A stretch of DNA of 64,000 nt from Lepidurus packardi (Eukaryota; Arthropoda; Branchiopoda; Notostraca; Triopsidae), in contig JAKZAN010000005.1 in assembly GCA_023053545.1 (NCBI GenBank), positions 12,524,001 to 12,588,000 on the forward strand, read 5' to 3'. The translations under genes were made by a program, and so were the position numbers. Below, in pieces: positions 38,534-50,600 of this stretch. Each line of letters begins with the position of its first letter. Within the stretch, counting starts at the first letter, position 1. Under the pieces are notes generated by a model that was not told where the DNA came from, did not search any database, and saw nothing but the letters and a program-made list of their open reading frames with translations.

Positions 38534-41011
38534 ATGGGTGTCAAGGAGCTATGGGGCATATTATCCCCCATAATTAAAGATAAACCTTTAGGGGAATTAT
38601 CTGGTATGAAATTAGCCGTTGATCTAAGTTGCTGGGTGTGCGATAGTCAATCAAGTATGATGCATTCCAGCGTGTCCAAACCTCATCTCCGGTTAGCAGA
38701 ATGCTAAATATATGCATACATACCTTTACTTAGACAGAATACCTTTAACTATTTCATTTGTATTTTATTCAGGAACTTATTCTTCAGAACAGCTTGTTTA
38801 ATAGACTTGGAAGTCGATTTAGTCTACGTTATGGACGGTAAAGCGCCCGAAATGAAACTTTCTACCATGGAGAAAAGGAATCAAGAGCGCTTTGGCCAAT
38901 CCAAAGGCATTGTTGCAAACAAGGGCAATCGATCTCATTTCAAAGCGGTGCTCAGAGAAGTAACCAAGTCTGGCTTCATTCATTAACCTTATAAACAGTC
39001 AAAACGCTCTTATCTTAGTGCCAAGAGTTATTGGATGCTATGGGCGTTCCTTGGGTGCAAAGTCCTGGCGAAGCGGAAAAAACCTGTGCTCTTTTAAACA
39101 AAGCAAGAGTATGTGTCGAATTCAGAAGATTAAAGCGCTTATTTTCGAGTTTTTTGACATTTTTCTTCCAAGATTGTTGACGGATGTGTGACAGAAGATA
39201 GCGATGCGTTTTTATACGGCGCCAGAACGGTTTATAGGAGTTTGGCCACAGATCCGTCTTCGTTTTCAGCCCAAGAATGCTCGATGGATAGCATAGAAAG
39301 CTTTGGCTTATCTCAAGATAAGCTGGTCGTGTTAGCTCTATTACTGGGGTGCGATTACCACCCAGGAATCAAAGGTGTCGGGAAAGAAACCGCTCTAAAG
39401 CTACTCAAAGATTGGGAACATGGTTCGGCACTTACAAGGTAAATGTGTGTCCTTTGTGTCCCCATTTCCACTACCAGATTATCCTCAATTGGACCCATTT
39501 TTTGATCAATTTAAGGTTTAAGGCGTGGGGGAATCTTAGCGAAGATGATTTAACGCCAGCTATCGGTAAAATGCCCCATTGCTCGCATTGCAAGCATCCC
39601 GGATCTTCCAAAGCTCATAAAAGTGGCTGCCAACTCTGCCGCACACGAAATGGTTGCGTTCAAAGAGAACCGGATTATGAATGCCCTTGCGATTGGCATT
39701 TACAGTAAACTTGGAAGCTTGTTGTACTCAAATACCATGGAAAACCATGATTTTCACGTAGGATGCGCTCTGGGAAGACGACAGAAGCTCTAGTTCGTCA
39801 GAAAGCTGTTCTAGAGCCTGGATTTCCGTTTGGGAATGTAATTGAGGAGTTCTTGCACTCCAAAGAGACTTTACCGAAGATCCGATGGAAACGACCTATG
39901 CCGAATCTACCAGCCTTAGTGGTAATGCTTATTTCTAGCTTTAAGAAGCTTCACTTTAACCTGACGAGGTTCATGATTCGGGTTTTAGTCCATTATGGAG
40001 AAGAAACTCGGGTGGACAAGGGACTATGCCTACGGAAAAGCGATTCCTTTGGTAACGCGATGGATTCTATGCAATCGAGAACCTTTGATTCCCATTTCTT
40101 CGACCCTTAAACCGCTCCAAGTGCTTAAAGAACGCGTGAGAAAAGGCGTTAGATGCTATGAAGTACTTTAACCATCAAACTACGCTGGGAAATTCTCTTA
40201 ATGTCAGCTTTTTTGGCTTGTTTAGGTGGAATGGGACACGAAATCGATTGAGGCAAGCTGCGAAACCTTCACCACGTTAGAACCAACACTGTTATTCGCT
40301 CGTGCGTTTCCGGCCCTCCAACCTGAACCCAAGAAACCCCAAAAGCGACCCAGTAGATCCATTTTATCCCAAAATTGAGTAATTTTATCCTAATTTTGCG
40401 TTATCTTTCGCATTTTTTTAGGCAAAAAGAAGCCAATTTCAGCCCCTAAATCACAGCCAGACATTCCCAGCACATTCGCAAGAATCCAATCCCAAAGACA
40501 AGCAATGCCGATCGCTCCTGACAAGGAAAACAGGGATTACGTTCCGAAATTCGACGTTTCTACCCCCAAACGACCCCAGAATCCCTCTATCCCCCATACA
40601 TTCGAGAAAGATTGGGTGGAAGAGTTTTCATTCATGGAAATTAGCCTCTCCGAAGGCAATAATACTGTCTTAATAAGCGATTCTGAATTGTCTGACATTG
40701 TGGAGAGTATCGTCTCCCGAAAACCGACCTACGAGCCCCGCAATCGTCTAGAATCTCCAGTATCCGAGCCTCAATTCATGGACGAGAGCAGCACTGTCTG
40801 TAATTTCCGCTTATCTCTGCAGTTTACGCCCGAACCCTCTCATTCGAGCCCCCACAACCCTTTCCCGGTAAATTCAACCCCATCTTACCTGCACGATGTT
40901 CGCAACTTGAGTCCGCCGCATTCGCCAGGCCTTGAAACGAACATGAGTTTGGAATGGAAGACTCCGGAACCTCTCCGCGAGCGTCTAAAGAAGCGTGAGG
41001 CCCTTCTCTAA
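38534..41011 (+). CDS. GEN1: GEN1 Holliday junction resolvase
   Basis: GEN1 is a nuclear XPG/Rad2-family nuclease that cuts Holliday junctions symmetrically. Nine exons (38534-38691, 38773-38959, 39019-39108, 39173-39438, 39516-39704, 39762-39921, 39989-40162, 40226-40352, 40422-41011) give 646 residues. The N terminus MGVKELWGIL is exact for the family, where the mature N terminus is needed. Acidic metal ligands are visible: AVDLS, YVMDGKAP, SPGEAEKT, TEDSDAF and LGCDYHPGIKGVGKE (helix-hairpin-helix). After the I domain, HCSHCKHPGS with CQLCRT and ECPCDWH resemble the GEN1 cysteine-rich segment, then GFPFGNVIEEFL and the chromodomain region (KKLGWTRDYAYGK, RCYEVEWD). The last about 195 residues are disordered. 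The join of exon 8 uses an internal GTAGAT donor because reading on would stop at once. Confidence 0.93.
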
Positions 41012-41463
41012 AACGACCTTGTCAAAGAATGTTGGTTAGAACCAAAACCGGGCGATAAAGAATGAAACAACCTTCAAAATTGGTTCCCATTTTTTAAAAA
41101 TCATGACTGTAATAGTTGTAAAAGGCCAGATGAATGCTTTTGTATCGACACGTTTAAGATCTTATCCTACACCAGATTAACCTTTTAATGTGCGTAAACT
41201 TAATCGGATGTATCTAGTAAATAGATCACGATAATGAAGACCCCCCGTGCAGGGCAGAGAAGGCGGGGTTAGGAAAGTCACGTGGTTGACTGATGTAATA
41301 CGTAAAAGCGGGTTGGGTCTGTTTCCAAGCAGACGGGTTTATTTACGTGTGGAGTTGTTTTTGAGGATTAATTAGTGTTGGGCCTAATTTCTTGGCGTGC
41401 ATATTTAACAGGCACGCTAGCTAAACCTTAAGCACTGGTTACACTGTAATTATTCCCAGCGAA

Positions 41464-41668
41464 GGTGAGTCAATTTACATTTGAAAGTGAAGAAAAAAAT
41501 CCATTGTAAAGCATCTTAATGATCATAACTTTTTCCCGGACTTGGAACTAAGCAGACCGCTCAGGGCTGTCGGGATAAAACCCGGAGTAGGAACCCTTTT
41601 TGTTTGTTTTGCCTGCTGGCGAGTATGTCCTCTATTATATTCTGAGCCTTTTCTTTCTGTTTTGTAGG
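41464..41668 (+). promoter_or_regulatory. cnc: Probable 5' UTR exon end and first intron of cnc
   Basis: CAGCGAAG/GTGAGT at 41464 is a strong donor and TTTGTAG ends at 41667, so a non-coding exon ending at 41464 probably splices to the exon that carries the MMEVDLP start. The transcription start was not located. Confidence 0.45.
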
Positions 41669-41685
41669 AACAGACGAGTTTGAAC

Positions 41686-44600
41686 ATGATGGAAGTGGAT
41701 TTGCCTCAAATGGAGAGTCTGTCACCAGGGCCTCCCACTCCTAGATACAACGAGGTAAGTTGTTAAATTCGAGTACGGTTTTCTACGGAACGAATTGGAA
41801 AGAAGGTGACGTCATGACGTCATAGTTCAAGAGGGCTTTGAGAGTTTTCTCTTCCTTTTGTTAAAAAATGTCTTAGAAGAAAGTGGGGCAGAGGAGAAGG
41901 GATATTATAGCACGTGTCTGTAAGCGTGATTGGCGCGCTTGCTTTTTGCGTGTTACTTCAGGGAAAGCGCCAAAGATTTACCTCCGCTAGATGGCATCTG
42001 TTTGCAACTGCTGCGCAGTATTGTCATGCATTTGGGGGGATTAATGTCATTACGTGGATTATAGACGAAGGCGAATGCAGGTTTATAGGGAATCTGGCAT
42101 ATGAAGCCGGTGACTACTTGTCTTCCAAGTCTCTTGAGACAATTGGCGGTTGAAGAGATTGCGAAATCTTGGTTGCCATAGAATTGCGTTATCTGCGAAA
42201 AAATTCTCGGGGGATTAGTAAGAAACTTGTACCTTTAGATTTCTATCGTCAGGTAAGAAGCTTCTAACTAAAAGCGTGAATGTAATTCCAGCCTGCGCTG
42301 GAAGCCTCAGCCAATCAGCGCGAGGTCGTCAGTCAGTGCCTCCCCAATGCTTCCACGAAAGTGTGCCGTTAGCGGCGGTTGTTTGGACAGCAAAGTCTAC
42401 CATTAGCAATGGGGTTTAACCGCCTGCTAAGTCAATAGAGGGCTAGTGTAGTTTAAAATTCTTCACTTATTAAGAATCATATTGAATAAATATACAATCT
42501 TATCGATGACAGACCAGTTACGCCTTTTTAAAGCTATCAAATAAAGCTAGGGAAGGACAGCTACTTTGGAACCTGAAAGCTTATTTCTTTTGTCACTAGA
42601 TGGCTGTAGCAGGCGGTTTCTAGGCCCTGAACAAGGAAAGTGACGCATCAAAATTGTGCCACAACAAACCCAGGGTTGATGCAATAATTCCTTAAAATAG
42701 TAACCTAAATTCAGTAGCCAAGTTTGGAACACAGTGTTTATGAAAGGTGCTTTGTGATCCAAACTATTAATTAAGTGATAATTCGTGACAAAACTGATTT
42801 GAAGCGTTAAAAGTCTTCTTTTAGTTAGGTTTGACCAAACCCAACCATCTACAATGCGACTGCCAGTTCAGACTTGTTCTGAACAGCATTCGAATCCTCC
42901 ATTTAGACTTGCAGTGATGGTTTAGTACTCGTAACAGTCAACTCTGGCCAAATTGTGAACGTTTTACCTTGTTGAGCTTCGTTGCTCCTTCGGATAGCTT
43001 CCAAACGGGGACGCAGGAAAACAACAGAAACAATGTTAGATCTGAAGAAGCCGCTGAGGCGGACAGACAATCTGCTGAGCTTGGCTCTCTTACTGAGTTT
43101 AATTCGCAGCGATTCACTTCCGTCCCATTCGTACTTACACAATGAAATCAGTGATCTCATCATGGGTCAGACCTGGGCACACACCCAGACCCCCTCTCAT
43201 CACAATAGTCTCTTCAACTGGGCAGATGGCTCTCACCTGAATCATAAACATGCCGATGCGTTGGCAGAGTATCAAGAACAAATTGCAGAAGACCTGTACG
43301 CCTTGGGACGCTATAATAACTTCCAAGGCTTCTATACCCCGTCCAGAAGAACAATCGCTGGTTATTTGCTCAACCAAGAGTCCAGTTTATTACTGGAACC
43401 TGCCGTGCCAACTTCCTCCAACAATGCATCCAGCCCGAATCGGCCCACAGCGGATCATCCGCTGCCCGCGCCACCTGTAGCCCTCAACAATGAGTCTACA
43501 GCGCAGCAACCAGCCAAAGAAGAGGCCATCGAGCCCAACAGTGAATTCGAAGAAGACTGGAACTCATGGCTTGAAGAAATCTTCAACGAAGACGAAGAAG
43601 AGATGGACACCAGCAACTCCAGTACTCCTTCAACCTCAACTTCAACTTCCGAATCCCTTGGTTCGAATTCAGATGCAGCGACATTATCTCAGGAGGTAAA
43701 GACTGGTCAATTCCCCAGCCTAACCTAACGAAGCGACGCAACTTCCTTTCAGTTGGGGTGCGATTACAGTGTTCCCAGCGGGAACTGGGAAGATAGCACT
43801 ATAGCCGCGTTCGTTTTGGACGAAAGTTTAAGTCGACTTGCAAGCTTGCTTAAAAGTCTACTCAAGACTTGCGCTTCCAAGCGTTTGAGATGGGTAAACT
43901 TCGGGCTTCTACGCGTTTTATTTAGCTAGTTGACCTTTTAGTTTTGGTCCCAAGTCTATAACGAGTACGCATGTGCTCAGACTTGAACTTAACCCCGCCC
44001 CCTTGTTTCGTTATTTCTTTTGTTTATTACGCGCATGCCGAGAGACTGCGTGTTTTTCAAGAATACGTTACTTTTAACATACTTGATTGACTTTTTAATT
44101 ATCTTAGTTGGCAGTCAACGATTTTTCGTCGAAGTAGTGAATTTTGGGACAGTTTTTAGGAATTTTGGGACAGTTTTTAGGAATTTTGGGACTACGAAGT
44201 AGTGAATTCTTGGGACAATTTTTTTGAATTTTGTTACTTGTTCACGAGCGTAAATTGCAAACAACCAATGGGAGAAAATTAACCGTCAGCATCTTTCTCG
44301 AACAGCTTCAACTGTCTGGAGAGTAGTAAAAACTAATTCAAGAATGGAAGAAACTAACTGCCCAAAAAACAAAACCGTAATTTGCTTTGAAAGCCATACC
44401 CGAAAAACGAACAATTCGTCTATTGTTTACTTCGACAAGCCCCGCCCCAGGGGTGGAGCCATTGTGAACTTATGTTTATGACCGTTCGTTTTGGACTCGA
44501 GACTTTCCAAGTTGACTTCCGTACATTTTCAAAGTTTAGAGTAAAACGAACGCCTGCTTAATTCGTATATTGTTTTACTTAATTTCGTATATTTTCTTTG

Positions 44601-47600
44601 TTTAATTCGTATAGTGTTTACTTTCGACAAGCCCCGCCCCGTGGTTGGAGCAACTGAATTTATGCTTATGACCGTTCGTTTTGGACTTTCCAAGTCGACT
44701 TGCGTAAATTTTCAAAGTGTAGACTAAAACGAAGGCCTGTTTAATTCGTATATTGTTTTACTTAATTTCGTATATTTTCTTTGTTTAATTCGTATAGTGT
44801 TTACTTTCGACAAGCCCCGCCCCGTGGGTGGAGCAACTGTGAATGTATGCTTATGACCGTTCGTTTTGGACTCGAGACTTTCCAAGTTGACTTAGTGGAC
44901 CGTAACTTTTCAAAGTCTAGACTAAAACGAACGCTTGTAAGCGTAATTCAAGGAAGTTTAAGCCAAAGTTACAAAACGAACGCGGCTCATGTTTTAAGAT
45001 CAAGCGATCTAAAGCTAAGACAATCTACAAGGAAAATTTCAATTTCCTTGCAATTACAGCGTTCCAAGCTAAAGGCAATCCACAAGGAAGAGGGGATAGG
45101 CTAACCGTGGTTCTTTAAACGAAACTCTCAAGGAGGAAATGATCTTTGGATCTTGTTTTTGTACTTGAAACTTGTTCAATTTATGTGATAGAGCCAGAAA
45201 ACCCATTTTTCTTGAATCCACGGGGCTTTAATATGAACAAGGAATCGCTTCGACAGGCGCAGCCCCGTATGATCCCACGTATGAAACGTGAAACACACGC
45301 GTTCGAGGGTAAAACGTCGCTCCTGCTGGGTGCTTGACGATGCCGGCTTGAGCAAGCGATCAGATAAAATGCCCGCTTTCTCTGTCTTGGCTCTTTTTTT
45401 ACGCAGTTTTGAGTTTCCTGCAGTACAAGAGAAGCCCCAATTTGGACAACGCTTGAGTTGCTTATACTAAGCAACTCAAGAGGCCCTTATACGTCGCTTA
45501 CTTGACAAATAGTCTTTCACTTCACATTCCTAAACAGTTTTGTTTTGTTTCCAACCAGCTAGACACAATTGGCACAACTATAAGGCTAAAAAAACCCGTC
45601 AAGAATGTCGCCGTGAGAATTTACATGGTGTTGAGAACCTTCTTGGGAGAGGTTTTTCGTCCAATGATCATGCTAGCCCATTCTAGGCCATGATCATTGA
45701 CTGGTAATCACGGCGTGGGACCTCCTGAGGATTTCGCTAATGGTTTAAGAGCAGAAAAGGGGCCAAAACAGATAGATTTTTCATTTCTGACACGTTCTGA
45801 CCGTTGACAAGGGAGGCTCAGAGCATTAGAGGGTTGAAAAAGCGAGAAAGGGTTAGAAATACGCGCAGTTTGAGTTGTTCTGAGCTCCGTAAAGGTGTGG
45901 GACGATGGACAGCCCATTTCTGTTGAGTGTTGACGAAGATTTAGCTCATTTTGACGAAGATTTAACTCGTTTGAGGAAGATTTAACTCATTTGACTAAGA
46001 TTTAACTCATTTGACGAAGATTTAGCTCATTTTGAGGAAGATTTAACTCATTTGACGAAGATTTAGCTCATTTTGAGGAAAATTTAACTCATTTGACTAA
46101 GATTTAACTCATTTGAGGAAGATTTAACTCATTTGACGAAGATTTAGCTCATTTTGAGGAAAATTTAACTCATTTGACGAAGATTTAGCTCATTTTGAGG
46201 AAGATTTAACTCATTTGACGAAGATTTAACTCATTTTAGACGAGGATTTTCGAGTTTTGGAGCGACTGGACACGTTCGAAAGGATCTAGGGAGTGAATTG
46301 GCGAGTTTTGAGCGAGTTGAACGCAAAGTGAAGGTTGATGAAGGCTTTTTACGGGTGTACGGAAGGAAATGCATGTGTCACGCTTACGTTGTCGGAAGTT
46401 TTTGTGACGAGGCGAGAATTTAGCTATGCCTTGAGCCTTGCGCTCTAGCTAAAGCTGAAATTGCTGACTTGGGGACTTTTTCGGCGTGTGCAGGACTACA
46501 CAAAACACTCATTTCAGTTCAGCTTTGCACTTCCTAACATGCAGAACAGATTCTGGTCCTGTAGGGATCTTTTAAGAGGAAATTTCTTGACCAGGTGTGC
46601 AAAACTGTGCAAAAATAATTGCCAAGTGTGAAGTGCAAGGACTCGGCTTTAGGGAAACGCAAGTGCTGGGTTGGATCTTAGTGGGGGTTCGCGATAGAAC
46701 GAACGTGGTGCTTTGATTTGAGCGTGAATTTTGAATTTATGTTTCATTTTTATTTATTTATTTCATTTTTATTTATTTTTTTTAGGACGCGGAACTGATT
46801 GAGAGTTTGTGGAAACAAGACGTGGATTTGGGAGTATCCTGCGGCAACCTTTTGGCAACAGGAACCTCGACCACCAATGGCGAAGAAGGCGTCTTGGAAC
46901 AGCAGAAAAATAAAGAAACCGATGCCAAAGCGGAAGCTCGCAAATCGCGCCATGAAACTAAAGTAATTTTCCCAAATTTGCTGATTTTTTTTCCTATTTA
47001 TTTACTTATTTATTTATATTTATTTACTTTTGTTTTACTTATTTTATTTATATTTATTTACTTTTGTTTTACTTATTTTATTATATTTATTTACTTTTGT
47101 TTTACTTATTTATTTATATTTATTTACTTTTGTTTTACTTATTTTATTTATATTTATTCAATTTTGTTTTACTTATTTATTTATATTTATTTACTTTTGT
47201 TTTACTTATTTTATTTATGTTTATTTACTTTTGTTTTACTTATTTTATTTATATTTATTCAATTTTGTGTTACTTATTTATTTGGATTTATTTACTTCTA
47301 TTTTAGTTATTTATTGATGTTTTTATTATTTCGTAGGATGGTGAAGACACACCAGCGGAAGACCCATGGGCGGGGCTTCAGTATATCATCGACTCTGAAA
47401 CTGGTGAGTGGTAAATTTCTGTCTTATTTTTGCTGACCCGAGATTCTTATGATCCTAAGAGTGAATGCACTTCAAATGTAAATTAACGTTGAATTAATTT
47501 GAAGCAAAATTCAGTGAATTCATTTTCTTTAGAAAGAAAGAAAACTCCCTATAAAGAAGGGAAAATTCGGCAGTATTGTTACCTTCTTTGACGCATTTTT

Positions 47601-50600
47601 TTAAAATTTAAGGAAGAAGCTCCTCCCCTTTCTTCAAACCGCCTGATACAGTTTCAAACCAAATTCCAAACAAAATGGCGGCTTTTGGTGGGAAAACATT
47701 GGCGCTTTAAAGAAAAGGGGCGGAGTTTCAAAAGCTTTTAGAGTTCGATTTCGATATGTGGTACATTAATTCGAACAACACGTTCTCCGGATTAGTGACA
47801 AACATACGTCATGTATCCCGCTGTCAAAAATGACACTGTAGTGTCATTTTTGAACACTGAATTTTTATTTTGTCAGCTAATAGGAGTAACAGAAAGTGCA
47901 AGCTTGAGCGAGTCTCATCAGCTTTCGTTGATGAGAATCGTTAACCTAAGAGTGCATTTCCAATCCAACTACCAGTTTTCAACCCGAGTGACAACCGTTT
48001 GTCATTCTTTTTCCGGAGAAAGTTTCTCAACAATAATACACACTTAGTGTCATTTTTATCACCGGGTTCTGAAACTGGAGAACCTTGCTGGGGCCGAAGT
48101 TCGTATTTGATGATGAAAAATTTGATTGTTGAGTCAACTGTTTTGTTAACTGCGAAGGAGTTCCTTGTTAGCGTATGAAAGGGGGAGGAGTCATATGGGC
48201 GCCACTATTCGCGTCACGGGTTCAAGTATTCAGTGTTGGTTTCCTGAACCAGTTTAGCTACGAGAGTACCAGGAGATTCTTCCGTGTGTTTACGAGAGAA
48301 TATTCTAATGAAATTAAAAAGGGGATTTTTCTGATTGGCTGACCCACCACCCCCCCTGTAGGGTCCTCTAAACCTTTTCCGAGAGAAAGAAGGGATAAGA
48401 AAAGCACTGATATCAAGTTCAGAGAACTAGCGTCGAATGTTAATTAACCTCCCCTTTGGCTTCGATTGAAAGAATCTTTTATTTTCCAACTTTTTCTTTT
48501 TTTTTTTCTTTCATTTTTCGAAAACTTTTTCTTTACCCGTTTTCCCAGAACTTTTCTCTTGATCGACCACACCATTGTTCCCAGTCATCACTGTCTCACC
48601 TTGGTTGTCGTGTAAGACTTTCTGATGGGTTCAATTTTTTTTTCTTTATTTTATTTTTTATTTAAAAAACTTGGGGAAAAAGAAGTACGAAAAAGCTTCA
48701 GGGAGGAAGAGAAGGGAAAGAGAAACAGTTAGGAATGCATCTTCTTTAATTCGGACGGCCTATTGTTAGACTATAACCTTTTAAAGTGATGGCTTCTTAT
48801 AGAGAGGCCACGTATTAAAAAGTTGGGGGGGGGAGATTATATTGAAGTTGAGCTAGGAATGAAAGAGAAAGAACGAGAGAGGGAGACCGTTGGCTTTGAC
48901 TCCATGGCGGAGAAGCAGATTCAAAGCTCTCAAAGATTTCCTCTTGCAGACTTTCTGACAGCCTCACATCATTAGTCATACATAAAATCCCTGGACCATA
49001 CATGTAAAAAGGGGGGCTGGGGGGTCACTCAACCCGTCACGTCAGTTCTAAATTGTTCCCCAAACCTTCACAAGACCTTTGGATCGCCGAGACTGCTATC
49101 CTTGTACTGTACACTGGCAATCCAACTTCAATCACGTTTCTTAATTTTGTGAAATTTTGAGAAATTTCAGAAATTTCTTGGAATTTCTGCAATTCAACTA
49201 TTCCACATTTACATTTACACTGCCCTGTTATTACGCTACTACAGATTTACTATTACAAAACAAGACAGTTTTAGAAGATGCGCCAGAATCTTCGAATGAT
49301 TTTAGGATTATTTTTAATTTTTAGAAATTTCCCAAAAAAAATTTGAAAGAATCTTCGAATGATTTTAGGATTATTTTTAATTTTTAGAAATTTCCAAAAA
49401 AAATTGCCAGAATCTTCGAATGATTTTAGGATTATTTTTAATTTTTAGAAATTTCCCAAAAAAAATTGCCAGAATCTTCGAATGATTTTAGGATTATTTT
49501 TAATTTTTAGAAATTTCCCAAAAAAAATTGCCAGAATCTTCGAATGATTTTAGGATTATTTTTAATTTTTAGAAATTTCCCAAAAAAAATTGCCAGAATC
49601 TTCGAATGATTTTAGGATTATTTTTAATTTTTAGAAATTTCCCAAAAAAAATTGCCAGAATCTTCGAATGATTTTAGGATTATTTTTAATTTTTAGAAAT
49701 TTCCCCCAAAAAATTGCCAGAATCTTCGAATGATTTTAGGATTATTTTTAATTTTTAGAAATTTCCTCTGAATTTCTTTTTGGAAACTCTTGAACTTTCA
49801 GAAATTGAAAAATTGGAATTGGAAATTTAAAAAAGCGGAAATCAATCACTTTGATACAACTCGAAAGGTTTAATGTTGGTAAAAATAAGTTTAAGAAAGG
49901 ATGTGCTTTTAATTTTCTGAATTTTCGAATAAAAATAAAAAAAAAAAGAACTTGGGCATTTCATTAATCTTCGGCGCCCCGCAAGGGGAACAGCGATTGG
50001 CAGGTCCTGTGAAGCGAATTGTTGGAACATAATCATTTTTTTTTTTTTTTTTTTTCTTGGAAGGGATTGTTTATATGGGGTTTTTAGGAGCATTTTTTTC
50101 TGTATAGAATAGGAATTAAGGGCAGCGTTTGTGTCGATTACGTCTTTTTTTTTGTGTACAGGAAAAATTTTGAAAAGGTTTCTTATTTGAGGAAAAGGAG
50201 GAAAATCCTCGTGAATTTTTCCATGCATGCCGTATTAAATAAAAAAAAATAAATAGAAAAAAAATTCTTAGGCCGATTTTTCCTTTAAGGAACTTTTAAA
50301 AATTGTTTAAAGAAATAACGAAGCTAAGGGGAGCGTCCGTTTTCCATTCGTGCCATGCTGGCTGCGTTTTCCTTCAGCCCCCAAAGTTGCTTTTGTGTTT
50401 CTCACCTCCTGCTGTCATTGGCGACCATCATTAATCATAAGAGGAAGTCATGAGACAACCTTATGCGCTCCTCTTCAACATGTCGGTACCGTGGAACCAG
50501 CCTAGAACGCTATAAATATATATTTATGGATGGATTTCTATACAAGTCCACTTTTTAGCAAACCTTCTTTTCTTTTTGTATTTTTCGTAAATTATCACGG

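Noticed and set aside
46807..47436. 209-residue frame rich in Phe, Leu, Tyr that looks like a membrane protein
   Set aside because: It reads through cnc exon 46786-46962 into a TTTATTTACTTTTG repeat; the hydrophobicity comes from the T-rich array.
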